Below, piece after piece: positions 17,231 to 26,258 of a stretch of 64,000 nucleotides of DNA; the first letter of the stretch is position 1, and each line of letters starts with the position of its first letter. The translations under genes were made by a program, and so were the position numbers. This DNA is from Leptospiraceae bacterium (GTDB lineage: Bacteria > Spirochaetota > Leptospiria > Leptospirales > Leptospiraceae). Where the stretch lies: assembly GCA_024233835.1 (NCBI GenBank), contig JACKPC010000003.1:714501-778500 (forward strand). The letters are read 5' to 3'. A model generated the notes under the pieces. That model was given only the letters and a program-made list of their open reading frames with translations. It searched no databases and was not told where the DNA came from.

Positions 17231-18691
17231 ATGGATACAAATAGAACGATCGTAAACCCGGATAAGCTTTCAGAAGAGTCCCTGCATGATATAGAACGAA
17301 GGGTAATTCATGAAACAGAAACCGGGAAGTGTTACATGGAGGTTCCGGACTACAAAGCCTTACATCTTCAGGTAAACCGATTGAAAGTTCTCATGGATGT
17401 TGCCCGTTCTATCATGGCTGAAATCGGTCTGGATTCTCTTCTGGCCCGGATTATGGAAAGTGTAACCGAGGTGATGGGAGCGGATCGTTCTTCTTTATTT
17501 TTAATCGACAGGAATACGAATGAACTCTGGTCCAGGGTTGCCCAGGGAGCACCGGAGATACGCCTTCCTCTGGGTTTTGGCATTGTAGGGGATGTGGCCC
17601 TGAGTGGAAAGACCGCTAATATACCCGATGCTTATTTGGATGAGCGTTTTAATCGAGACTTTGATAAAAAAACCGGTTATAGAACTCGTTCTATTTTATG
17701 TATGCCTATTAAAAATCCCAAAGGCGAGATTATTGGAGCTATCCAGGTCTTAAATAAGCTTAAGGGAGAATTTTTTACGGAAAGCGATGAGGACTTGTTG
17801 GCTGCTTTTACTTCTCTTGCCGGTATTTCCATAGAAAACGCCAGGGCTTATGAAGAACTGGAGAAAGAAAGAAATTCTCTTGAAGTGAAGGTAAAAGAAA
17901 GAACAAGGGATCTGGCCTCAGCCAAGAAGAAATCCGATGAACTCCTTTTGAATATTTTACCGGAAGAGACAGCCGAAGAACTAAAAACACACGGAAAAGC
18001 TAATACTAGAAAGTATGAAATGGTAACGGTTTTATTTACAGACTTTAAAGGCTTTACCATGGTAGCTGAAGAAATGAAACCGGAAGACCTGGTGAACGAA
18101 TTGCATAATTGTTTTGTTTATTTTGATGAGGTCGTAGGTCGACACGGTCTGGAGAAAATTAAAACTATCGGGGATTCTTATATGTGTGCAGGTGGTATAC
18201 CGAAGCCTACGAAAACCAATCCGGTAGACATTATATTAGCAGCTTTTAAAATACAAAAATTCATGGAAAAGACTGGCCAGATAAAGAAGGCCTTCAACGA
18301 ACCTTTCTGGGAACTGCGAATCGGAATACATACAGGGCCTATAGTTGCCGGGGTGGTCGGTAAAAAGAAATTTGCTTATGACATCTGGGGAGATACAGTA
18401 AATACTGCGAGTCGGATGGAGTCTTCAGGTTTTCCCGGAAAAATTAATATCTCCGGTTGTACTTATGAGCTTGTAAAGAAATATTTCGATTGTACTTACA
18501 GGGGGAAAGTGCAGGCGAAAAACAAGGGTGCTATTGATATGTACTTTGTTGATGGGATAAAAGAAGAATATTCTGTCGATAGAAAAGGAAAAGTTCCTAA
18601 TAAGAAGTTTTTAAATGAATTAAAACGGATTGAAATGGGAAGGAATAACCCCTTTTTAGACATCCTGCATAAGCGTAAACAGTATTCTTAA
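17231..18691 (+). CDS. GAF-domain adenylate cyclase (class III)
   Basis: A 486-residue soluble cAMP-forming enzyme. A GAF sensor domain covers about 55-205 ('GADRSSLFLIDRNTNELWSR', 'RSILCMPIKNPKGEIIGAIQ'), then a coiled coil (about 210-240) and the cyclase domain (about 255-440). Catalytic residues visible: the first metal Asp in LFTDFKGFT, KTIGDSYM with the second Asp and adenine-selecting Lys, and IWGDTVNTASR with the selecting Asp plus transition-state Asn and Arg. All are consistent with an active adenylate cyclase. The start follows 'GGCAAGGTGG', a good ribosome-binding site. It is monocistronic, flanked by 155 and 121 bases. The GAF ligand (cyclic nucleotide or other small molecule) is unknown. 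Confidence 0.93.
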   Translation: MDTNRTIVNPDKLSEESLHDIERRVIHETETGKCYMEVPDYKALHLQVNRLKVLMDVARSIMAEIGLDSLLARIMESVTEVMGADRSSLFLIDRNTNELWSRVAQGAPEIRLPLGFGIVGDVALSGKTANIPDAYLDERFNRDFDKKTGYRTRSILCMPIKNPKGEIIGAIQVLNKLKGEFFTESDEDLLAAFTSLAGISIENARAYEELEKERNSLEVKVKERTRDLASAKKKSDELLLNILPEETAEELKTHGKANTRKYEMVTVLFTDFKGFTMVAEEMKPEDLVNELHNCFVYFDEVVGRHGLEKIKTIGDSYMCAGGIPKPTKTNPVDIILAAFKIQKFMEKTGQIKKAFNEPFWELRIGIHTGPIVAGVVGKKKFAYDIWGDTVNTASRMESSGFPGKINISGCTYELVKKYFDCTYRGKVQAKNKGAIDMYFVDGIKEEYSVDRKGKVPNKKFLNELKRIEMGRNNPFLDILHKRKQYS

Positions 18692-18755
18692 ATATATTAA
18701 CATATTCTTAAATACTTTATAATAAGCTGTTTTTTTCCTATATACTAATTTTTTC

Positions 18756-18783
18756 TTGATCTTCATTTTTCTTGAGATATTAT
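18756..18783 (+). promoter_or_regulatory. Possible sigma-70 promoter of the double-DUF1566 lipoprotein gene
   Basis: TTGATC (18756-18761), 16 bases, then TATTAT (18778-18783), about 30 bases before the ATG at 18813, which itself has AAGGAGA in front. Confidence 0.4.
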
Positions 18784-18812
18784 GAGTTATACAGAGTTTT
18801 AAGGAGACAAGA

Positions 18813-20180
18813 ATGAAAAAAGTTTTCATACCAATTTTGGCGATTTTTATTTTAAATACCTGTTCGCTCGTTCAAAATGATGACAATAATAAGGATAATG
18901 AAAAGGTTTTATTATTGGCAGCAGCTTCTATGAATGCAAATAAAGGTGCGAGTACCTGTTCTACACCTAATTATTCAACACCTACCACCACCACAAGCAG
19001 TACGGCTCAGTACAAAGTTCCGGATACTGCCCAGACGGACTGTTTTAATTCAACATCAGGGGCTGTGACTGCCTGTTCGGGTACAGGTTATGACGCTGAT
19101 TATAATACTGTAAATCAGCAGAGTTATACCGATAATGGAAATCAAACGATTACGGATAATGTTACAGGTTTGATGTGGTCAAAGTCACCGGATATAAATG
19201 GAGATGGAACTGTAAATGCTTCGGATAAGAAGACACAAACCGCCGCGGTAAGCTATTGCTCCGATTTAAGCCTGGGCGGATACACAGACTGGCGTTTACC
19301 GGACATTAAAACACTTTATTCTCTCATGAACTTTACCGGTAAAGATCCCAGTGGTAGTACTACAACCAGTACAGCTTCTCCTTTTATTGACTCTACAAAG
19401 TTTATAGTTGGGTTTGGAGATACTTCAGCCGGGGAAAGGTTTATCGATGGACAATATGCGACAACCAGTATCTATAACTCTTGTACTAATTTAGGAGGTG
19501 GGTATGCTGAAACAATGTTTGGTGTAAACTTTGTAGATGGAAGAATAAAAGGTTATCCTACTTCAAATAAAACTTATTATGTTTATTGTGTAAGGGGAAA
19601 TACGAATTATGGTTTAAATAACTTTGTAGACAATAATGATGAGACGATTAGTGATAAAGCAACAAGTTTAATGTGGCAAAAAAATGATACCAAATCTACT
19701 GATTTTGAAAATGCAGTTTCTACCTGTGAAAAGGCAACAACAGGAGGTCATTCAGACTGGCGTTTACCCAATGTGAAAGAATTGCAGAGTATTGTTGACT
19801 ATTCCCGCTCTCCGGATATAACCAATAGTGCAGCAATTGATGCAAAATTTAATGCTACTTCCTTTACCAATGAAGGAGGGAAAACTGACTACGGTTACTA
19901 CTGGTCTTCTACGACCCATGCAGCTTATAATCAGGATGGAAGTTCTTATACAGGTTATGCCGGTAGTTACGTTTGTTTTGGACGTTGCCTGGGCTATATA
20001 GGTTCTGTGTATGATGTTCACGGTGCCGGTGCTCAAAGGAGTAATTATAAGCAGGATGTATCCCTTACTCTGGGAGCCAGTTCAGCTAAGGATACGGCAG
20101 GGAACACCTTTTATTATCACGGTCCTCAGGGAGACATCTTAAGAAACTCTAATATGGTTCGTTGTGTGCGAAACTTTTAA
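18813..20180 (+). CDS. Lipoprotein with two DUF1566 (Lcl) domains
   Basis: A 455-residue exported lipoprotein (lipobox LNTC, Cys about 16) with a Thr/Ser-rich linker. Two DUF1566/Lcl C-terminal domains follow, about 110-265 and 270-455. Each has the signature order 'DNxTGLMW' or 'DKATSLMWQK', 'DWRLPxxKEL/TL', a 'YWSSTT'-like or equivalent segment, and a final 'V.CVRG/N' strand. These are C-type-lectin-like folds seen in surface proteins of leptospires and Legionella. Adhesion or glycan binding is a family-level guess. A short dockerin-like stretch ('DINGDGTVNASDKK', about 128-141) sits inside the first domain and may bind calcium. The window holds two more DUF1566 loci, at 50938-53037 and 55466-56035. 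Confidence 0.88.
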   Translation: MKKVFIPILAIFILNTCSLVQNDDNNKDNEKVLLLAAASMNANKGASTCSTPNYSTPTTTTSSTAQYKVPDTAQTDCFNSTSGAVTACSGTGYDADYNTVNQQSYTDNGNQTITDNVTGLMWSKSPDINGDGTVNASDKKTQTAAVSYCSDLSLGGYTDWRLPDIKTLYSLMNFTGKDPSGSTTTSTASPFIDSTKFIVGFGDTSAGERFIDGQYATTSIYNSCTNLGGGYAETMFGVNFVDGRIKGYPTSNKTYYVYCVRGNTNYGLNNFVDNNDETISDKATSLMWQKNDTKSTDFENAVSTCEKATTGGHSDWRLPNVKELQSIVDYSRSPDITNSAAIDAKFNATSFTNEGGKTDYGYYWSSTTHAAYNQDGSSYTGYAGSYVCFGRCLGYIGSVYDVHGAGAQRSNYKQDVSLTLGASSAKDTAGNTFYYHGPQGDILRNSNMVRCVRNF

Positions 20181-20230
20181 TTCTCTAATAAAATAAGAGA
20201 CATAAAAGAATAATAAAAAAAAATGGAAAT

Positions 20231-22432
20231 ATGGATTTATTGCAGGGTTTAAATGAAGCACAAAAAGACGCTGTATTGAGGGTGAAGGGGCCGGTTCTAA
20301 TTCTTGCCGGGGCCGGCTCCGGCAAGACAAGAGTCATTACTCACCGTGTAGCTCACCTCGTTCGGGAAGAAAAGGTTCATCCTCTTCAAATTTGTGCCCT
20401 GACTTTTACTAATAAAGCAGCAGCAGAAATGCGGGATAGGTTGCAGGGCCTTTTAGGATCGGATGCCAATATGGTGATGATGAAAACCTTCCATTCCCTT
20501 TGTCTTTACATTTTGCGTGTAGAAGCCGAACATACCGATAGGAAGTCGGGTTTTACTGTTTATGATACAGCCCTGCAAGAATCCCTGTTAAAAGAGTGCA
20601 TGAAAGAATTGGGAGCGGATCTAAAGGATATGAAGCCTTCTTTTGTGGCAAACCGTATCAACTCTGCCAAGGATGATTTTCTTTCGCCCGAACAATTTTT
20701 CCATGCTCATCGCTATGAACCAAGGCGAGAACTATTATTTGATATTTATGAACTCTACGAAGCTAAAAAGAAAGAACGTAATGCTGTAGATTTTGGAGAT
20801 CTAATTTATAAAACGGTTCATCTATTTTTGGATAAACCGGAGGTTCTACAAAAATATAACCATCGCTGGAAGTATCTTATGGTGGATGAATATCAGGATA
20901 CAAACAAAATTCAGTATGAGCTTACCAAATTGCTTTCCGGAGAAGACAAAAATCTCTGCGTGGTTGGAGATGATGATCAATCTATTTACTCCTGGCGGGG
21001 AGCTGACATTCGGAATATTTTAAATTTTGAAAAGGATTTTCCTGATACCTATGTTGTAAAATTAGAAGAGAATTATCGTTCTACTCGCAATATCATTACA
21101 GCCGCGGCTTCGGTTATCGCTAATAATTCAAACCGGAAAGATAAAACTCTTTATACAAAAAAAGAAGAAGGGGAACGAATTAGTTTAAAGCAATATTTGA
21201 ATGAAGCAGAAGAAGCCTTTGCTCACGTAAAAGAAATTAAGAAGTTATATGCAAAGACAGGGAAATATTCCGGAATGGCAATATTCTATAGGACAAATGC
21301 ACAGTCTCGCTACTTTGAAGAAGAGATCCGTAAAGCATCAATTCCTTATAAAATCTTTGGTGGTTTTCGTTTTTACGATAGGGCAGAAATAAAAGATCTG
21401 GTTGCTTATCTGTCGGTGCTGGTAAATCCATTGGATTCCACGTCTTTATTAAGAGTGATTAATACACCTCCGAGGGGAATCGGACAGAAAAGTATTGACT
21501 CAATGATTGAGATTAGTATTCACGAAGGTGTTTCTTTATTTGAAACATTAAATTCCGATAAACTGGAACTCAGAAAAAATACTCTTACAAAAGTGAAGGA
21601 ACTGTATCAAAAACTTCTAAGTTTAATGGAATTATTAGAAAGTCCCGATGTTCGTCCTTCTGAAGTGGTTGAAAATACAATTACAGTTCTTGGAATCGAG
21701 GAGTTTTACAAACAGGAAGGGTCGGATGAGTCTATAAGTAGACTTGAGAACATTCAAGAATTCTTAAATGCTATTGAAGAATATGAGGAAAACACCGAAT
21801 CACCCAGTCTTTCTGAATATTTAGAAGACATTAGTCTTTTGACCAGCGAACAGGAGAAGCCGGAATTGAATGATTACTTGACTTTAATGACGGTCCATAA
21901 TTCTAAAGGTTTAGAGTTTGACTATGTGTTTTTAAGCGGTATGGAAGAAGGAACCTTTCCTCACCAGATGTCTATTGAGGAGGGAAATATTGAAGAAGAG
22001 AGAAGGCTTTGTTATGTAGCTATTACCCGTGCCCGTCAAAAATTATATATCAGCTATTGTGAAACCAGTAGGAAATATGGTATGGTGGATTATCGGGATC
22101 CTTCGCGCTTTCTGGCTGAGATTCCGGAAGAATACCTCGATAGGTCTTTTGCTTCCAAATCGGGATCAAGAGTTGCTATTAGAAAGCCCGAATTTGTACC
22201 CAGAGCCAGGGATAGTTTTTCATCAAAACCTTTTCCGACAAATAATAAAGCAAATACTAATGTATCAAATTCCGGAGGAATACAAAAAGGTTCAAAAGTT
22301 CGACATAAGATTTACGGAGAAGGGGTTGTGCTGGAGGTTTCCGGCTCAGGGGATAATCGTAAAGTAAAGGTAGCATTTGGACATGCTCAAAAGAACTTTC
22401 TTTTACAATATACTCCCCTGGAGTTAATATAG
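20231..22432 (+). CDS. pcrA: UvrD/PcrA-type 3'-5' DNA helicase
   Basis: ATP-dependent DNA helicase of superfamily 1A, 733 residues, the usual PcrA/UvrD length, acting in nucleotide excision repair and in clearing proteins from DNA. Motifs in order: Q-motif 'GLNEAQKDAV' (6-15), Walker A GAGSGKTR (27-34), motif II 'MVDEYQDTN' (about 217), motif III 'GDDDQSIYSWRGAD' (about 244), motif V 'TVHNSKGLEFDYVF' and motif VI 'YVAITRARQKLY' (about 592). The last 45 residues ('GSKVRHKIYGEGVV') are the Tudor-like C-terminal domain of PcrA that contacts RNA polymerase. Choosing between the names pcrA and uvrD is convention; pcrA is used because of that tail. It stands alone, convergent with the CorA-type gene. 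Confidence 0.93.
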   Translation: MDLLQGLNEAQKDAVLRVKGPVLILAGAGSGKTRVITHRVAHLVREEKVHPLQICALTFTNKAAAEMRDRLQGLLGSDANMVMMKTFHSLCLYILRVEAEHTDRKSGFTVYDTALQESLLKECMKELGADLKDMKPSFVANRINSAKDDFLSPEQFFHAHRYEPRRELLFDIYELYEAKKKERNAVDFGDLIYKTVHLFLDKPEVLQKYNHRWKYLMVDEYQDTNKIQYELTKLLSGEDKNLCVVGDDDQSIYSWRGADIRNILNFEKDFPDTYVVKLEENYRSTRNIITAAASVIANNSNRKDKTLYTKKEEGERISLKQYLNEAEEAFAHVKEIKKLYAKTGKYSGMAIFYRTNAQSRYFEEEIRKASIPYKIFGGFRFYDRAEIKDLVAYLSVLVNPLDSTSLLRVINTPPRGIGQKSIDSMIEISIHEGVSLFETLNSDKLELRKNTLTKVKELYQKLLSLMELLESPDVRPSEVVENTITVLGIEEFYKQEGSDESISRLENIQEFLNAIEEYEENTESPSLSEYLEDISLLTSEQEKPELNDYLTLMTVHNSKGLEFDYVFLSGMEEGTFPHQMSIEEGNIEEERRLCYVAITRARQKLYISYCETSRKYGMVDYRDPSRFLAEIPEEYLDRSFASKSGSRVAIRKPEFVPRARDSFSSKPFPTNNKANTNVSNSGGIQKGSKVRHKIYGEGVVLEVSGSGDNRKVKVAFGHAQKNFLLQYTPLELI

Positions 22433-22451
22433 AAAATGGAAATTCTAAAAT

Positions 22452-23330
22452 TCAGTCAACTTTTAATATACGGTTGAGTTTTTTAGATATATTATTATAA
22501 ATATTATATTTACTCAAAAGTCTTCTAAAAATATAGTAGTCGATTAATTTAAGAATTTTTAGACCTAATGAAGATATTACAAAAGTGGAGATCAAGATTA
22601 TGAGCACGTTTAGGGTGCCATTTTGATCTCCCTTAAAAAATAAACCTTCTGTGTTCATTCCAAAAAAACCTACAACGAGGTTTAAAGGAAGAAATGTAGC
22701 CGATATAAGGGTAAGGTAATAGATGTTTTTGTTAAGACGATCATCTTTTAAAGAAACATAATAGTGATGAATACTATCCAGTTTATGTAACTGATTTTGT
22801 ATGCCCACAATATAAGCATTGATATCCTCTATTAAATCATAAAAATTAGTTTTTGGGAAATTTTTATGAGTTTCATATTCTTTGCAAACATCTTTCAGGA
22901 CCAGAATATTTCTTTGATAATAACGTTCAAATTTAGTTAAGTCTTTTTTTGCATCAAACCATACATCCATAAAATATCTGGATATCTTATTAGTGTAGAG
23001 TTTATCTTCCAGAGCATCGATCTCATTGGTATAACCATCTATGAGTTTTTTATGTTCATTATGAATCGGAACGATACTTTGCAGAAGACCGGGAAATCCA
23101 TTCGGGAGTAGTTCAAAACTGCTTTTCTCCCGATTATATATATGAATAGTTTCATTTTGAATTATAAAGCCTTTGCTTTCATAGTTTAAACCAGACTCAA
23201 AAAGAGATAGATGTCGGAGTATGAGAACTCTATAATCTTCCTCTCGAATGAAAGAGGAAGGGTGTTCCAGAGATTTTAAATCTTCAATATGTACTTCTTT
23301 TATTGTTTCTATCGGGTTTTTTAAATTCAT
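22452..23330 (-). CDS. CorA-family magnesium/divalent-cation transporter
   Basis: Inner-membrane channel of 292 residues. The long N-terminal alpha/beta and helical cytoplasmic funnel (about 1-215) leads to two C-terminal transmembrane helices (about 208-228 and 238-262). The family signature Gly-Met-Asn is present in 'GFFGMNTEG' (about 223-231), at the end of the first helix where it forms the selectivity filter. The C-terminal tail is basic, as usual. Substrate could be Mg, Co or, in ZntB-like members, Zn; sequence alone does not decide. Monocistronic, convergent with the helicase gene with 19 bases between stops. Confidence 0.85.
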   Translation of the reverse strand: MNLKNPIETIKEVHIEDLKSLEHPSSFIREEDYRVLILRHLSLFESGLNYESKGFIIQNETIHIYNREKSSFELLPNGFPGLLQSIVPIHNEHKKLIDGYTNEIDALEDKLYTNKISRYFMDVWFDAKKDLTKFERYYQRNILVLKDVCKEYETHKNFPKTNFYDLIEDINAYIVGIQNQLHKLDSIHHYYVSLKDDRLNKNIYYLTLISATFLPLNLVVGFFGMNTEGLFFKGDQNGTLNVLIILISTFVISSLGLKILKLIDYYIFRRLLSKYNIYNNISKKLNRILKVD

Positions 23331-23511
23331 AATATAACGCCTTATGGAAAGGATAGTTCACAGGCTTTTCGAAAGCCTGCAAATATCAATCAAAATTAGA
23401 TTCAAAATTTTGTGAATTTTAATTTGTAAACTACCATAAATCAGCATTTTTTATTAATACGAAGTTGTTTAATTACTTGGCATTTTTGGGATTCTAAAGA
23501 ATAGGGGTTAT

Positions 23512-25215
23512 ATGGCAAGAGAAAAAGATAATCCGGGTTTACAGGCCTATGATCTGAGTTCTTATACCGGACTCAGGGGAAAGAATTTTTATAAAGTGGA
23601 CAGGACAATTCAGAGAATCGTAGAACGTTATTCGGAAGGCTACACTCCCGAACATAAAAAGGCTATGATTTCCCATCTTGAAGGTTATGGAGAACTGGTA
23701 GGTGGAAAGCTTGATGAATTAACAGAAGCCTGTCATAAAGAAGGTAAATACGGCGAGATTGAACATTATGATAGAACCGGTAAACGAATTGATGCAATTC
23801 GCTATTCTCCGGAACAATTAGAATCACGTAAACTTTCTTATGAATACGGGATAGTTAATTTGGACTTTCATACATCCTGGAAACATCCTTTTACATTTTT
23901 ACATCGTTATGCTTTGACTTATCTCAATAACCTGAATGGAGAAGGAGGAGTTGCCTGTCCCCTGGCTATGACAGAAGGGATGATTTTCGCTTTAAAGGAA
24001 ATCGGCACGGAAGCACAAAAAAAGAAATATCTTCCTCTGGTTGCGGGAGAGAAAAGTTCTTCTCACTTTATGGCAGGACAATACGTTACGGAACGGGTAG
24101 GGGGAAGTAATGTTCAGGCCAATCGAACTGTAGCTAAAAAGTTAGAGAATGGTAAATGGCTTTTGAATGGAGAAAAATGGTTTTGTTCAAATCCCGGTGA
24201 TCTCTGGGTAACTACAGCCAGAGTAGAAGGAACCAATACGATTGGTTTATTTTTAGTTCCGAGACTCAAGGACAATGGGGAACTTAACGGTCATCATATA
24301 TTAAGAAAAAAAGATATTATTGGTTCAAGAGGAAAGGTAACTACTGAAATTGTCTATGAAGACCTGGAAGCTGAAGAATTGGGAAGAACCACCCACGGAC
24401 TTGCGAATCTTGTAAAGTATGTTATCTCTATTTCCAGAATCCATGTTGCTGTTGGAGCTTGCGGGAATGCCAAACGTGCGGTGATGGAAGCAGCCGAGTA
24501 TGCCAGGTTTCGCACGGCATACGGAAAGAAAATTCAGGATTTTTCCGCTTATACAAAACAATTAAGTGAAATTGCCGTTTTACAGGCAGCTATGGCTTTT
24601 TCTGTATTTCGCTTTTTTTCTTATGTCGATAAGGGGATAGAAGCAGAAGCCATATTAGCTCCTCTTTTGAAATACAAATCTTCCTTGCAGGCTTCTCACG
24701 TTACCCGTGAAGCTATGATCTGTCTCGGAGGAAATGGAATTATTGGTGACTTTTCTCCCGTTCCGAGATTACATAATGATTCTATCATAAACGAAACCTG
24801 GGAAGGCACTCACCTGATAATTACCGGACATTTCTTGCAGGCAATGAACCGAAAAAGAAAATACACTTCTTTCCTGAATGAAATAGAAAACAATGTAGAT
24901 AAGGCCAGAGAGATACCTTTTCTACATTATCCTTGCTCGACTTTTGAAACGAAACTTGTGGAGTTAAAGGATCTCATGGAAGAACCTAAAGACTGGAAAG
25001 AAGCCAATCGTACTTATCTTGCTGAGCTGGCTTATGAAGTCTTTGCTCTTTCAGAACTCCTGGAACAGGCTGCTTTTGATAATAAAGCTGATTCTGTCTA
25101 TACTGATTTGGCTCATGCTTTTGCGGAAATCTGTGCTTTTGGCCTTGTTGGAAAAAGAAAGAGGAATAGTATCTTTTTAAACCATGAAAAAATGCAAAGA
25201 ATTATAGAACTTTAG
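23512..25215 (+). CDS. Acyl-CoA dehydrogenase
   Basis: FAD-dependent dehydrogenase of 567 residues, likely acting in fatty-acid or branched-chain acyl-CoA oxidation. The N-terminal helical domain (about 20-160) is longer than in short-chain enzymes. The middle beta domain contains 'MTEGMIFALKEIGT', 'GQYVTERVGGSNVQ' and 'WLLNGEKWFCSNP', the usual flavin and substrate loops. The C-terminal helical domain contains 'ARFRTAYGKKIQDFSAY' and 'NDSIINETWEGTHLIITG', where the Glu before W-E-G-T is at the catalytic base position of several families. The extra C-terminal domain (about 450-567) resembles AidB/VLCAD-type members. The downstream membrane-protein gene starts 10 bases after this stop, so the two are likely co-transcribed. 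Confidence 0.88.
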   Translation: MAREKDNPGLQAYDLSSYTGLRGKNFYKVDRTIQRIVERYSEGYTPEHKKAMISHLEGYGELVGGKLDELTEACHKEGKYGEIEHYDRTGKRIDAIRYSPEQLESRKLSYEYGIVNLDFHTSWKHPFTFLHRYALTYLNNLNGEGGVACPLAMTEGMIFALKEIGTEAQKKKYLPLVAGEKSSSHFMAGQYVTERVGGSNVQANRTVAKKLENGKWLLNGEKWFCSNPGDLWVTTARVEGTNTIGLFLVPRLKDNGELNGHHILRKKDIIGSRGKVTTEIVYEDLEAEELGRTTHGLANLVKYVISISRIHVAVGACGNAKRAVMEAAEYARFRTAYGKKIQDFSAYTKQLSEIAVLQAAMAFSVFRFFSYVDKGIEAEAILAPLLKYKSSLQASHVTREAMICLGGNGIIGDFSPVPRLHNDSIINETWEGTHLIITGHFLQAMNRKRKYTSFLNEIENNVDKAREIPFLHYPCSTFETKLVELKDLMEEPKDWKEANRTYLAELAYEVFALSELLEQAAFDNKADSVYTDLAHAFAEICAFGLVGKRKRNSIFLNHEKMQRIIEL

Positions 25216-25225
25216 GATTATAAGC

Positions 25226-26254
25226 TTGTTACATAGATATTTTACAATCAATTGGATCGTAGGTCCCCGCTACGATCTTTTCTTTTTCATTGGAAGTTTT
25301 ATTCTAACTTTTCTTTTTTATGGACTATATAAATGGCTTGTCTATCTCGGATTTGCAGCAACCGGAACTTCTGCTTTAGTTACTTATTTTATATTTACAG
25401 CTTTTTTTGATCAACCTCATATTTTTCAGACTTTCTCGAGGACACATGCGGATAAGGAAGAATTTCAAAATCGTAAATATACCTACACAATAGGACTTTT
25501 TTTACTTATCCTTGTTGGTCTGGTTCTTACGGCTAAGGGGTATATTAAGGAATTGGTAATATTTACAGCTATATTTGGTTCTTATCATGTTATACGACAG
25601 CACTATGGATTTTTGCGAGCCTACCACAGAAAAAATGCAGATAATCATCCTATAGATTTTTATATTGATTCAACGATGTTCTACTCCGGTATGTTTGCAT
25701 TTTTCTTTGGTAATTTTACAAAAACTGATAAACCTACACTTATATATGGAGAGCTAAGTGTTCATTTTCCCGGAACACCGGAGATCGTGTCTCTTATTCT
25801 TTGGAAAGTATTTCTTGCAAGCCTAATAGTATTTCTTTTAAGACAATTCCATCTTATTTCTATTGGTAAGAAAATTAATCTTCCCAAATTCCTTTTACTC
25901 TTTGCTGCTTTATCTTCTCATTTCTTTGTATTTTTTGCAACTGAGACAACATTTTTGGTAGCAGAAGCTTTAGAAACTTCTTATCATACAGTTCAGTACC
26001 AGGGCTGGATTGCCCAGTACCAGGTAAAAAAGTTCCCGGAAGTAAAAGCAGTAGCTTACAAGTGGTTTTTTGTTGCGGTTGCTTATGGTTTGCTTTCGGC
26101 TGTTATTGAAGTTTATGAGCTTTTATCTTATACCTGGGCTATGTATTTATTTGTTCCTTTCGCTATGATTATATTGTTTCATTATTATATAGATGGATTC
26201 ATCTGGAGGTTTGGAAAGGATAAACCTATGAGAGACCTAATGTTGCGGAAATGA
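25226..26254 (+). CDS. Polytopic membrane protein with conserved His motifs
   Basis: A 342-residue integral membrane protein with about eight hydrophobic helices. It starts at TTG, 10 bases after the acyl-CoA dehydrogenase stop, with AGGA about 8 bases upstream; no nearby ATG gives a better reading. Histidine clusters sit at predicted helix ends: 'DQPHIFQTFSRTH' (about 70-82), 'YHVIRQHYGFLRAYHRK' (about 117-133) and 'YHTVQYQGWI' (about 250). Such patterns recall membrane di-iron desaturases/hydroxylases, but the exact HxxxH/HxxHH set is not matched. I recall similar unnamed proteins in Leptospira. Coupling to the dehydrogenase suggests a lipid-related role; this is inference. Confidence 0.6.
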   Translation: MLHRYFTINWIVGPRYDLFFFIGSFILTFLFYGLYKWLVYLGFAATGTSALVTYFIFTAFFDQPHIFQTFSRTHADKEEFQNRKYTYTIGLFLLILVGLVLTAKGYIKELVIFTAIFGSYHVIRQHYGFLRAYHRKNADNHPIDFYIDSTMFYSGMFAFFFGNFTKTDKPTLIYGELSVHFPGTPEIVSLILWKVFLASLIVFLLRQFHLISIGKKINLPKFLLLFAALSSHFFVFFATETTFLVAEALETSYHTVQYQGWIAQYQVKKFPEVKAVAYKWFFVAVAYGLLSAVIEVYELLSYTWAMYLFVPFAMIILFHYYIDGFIWRFGKDKPMRDLMLRK

Positions 26255-26258
26255 AAAA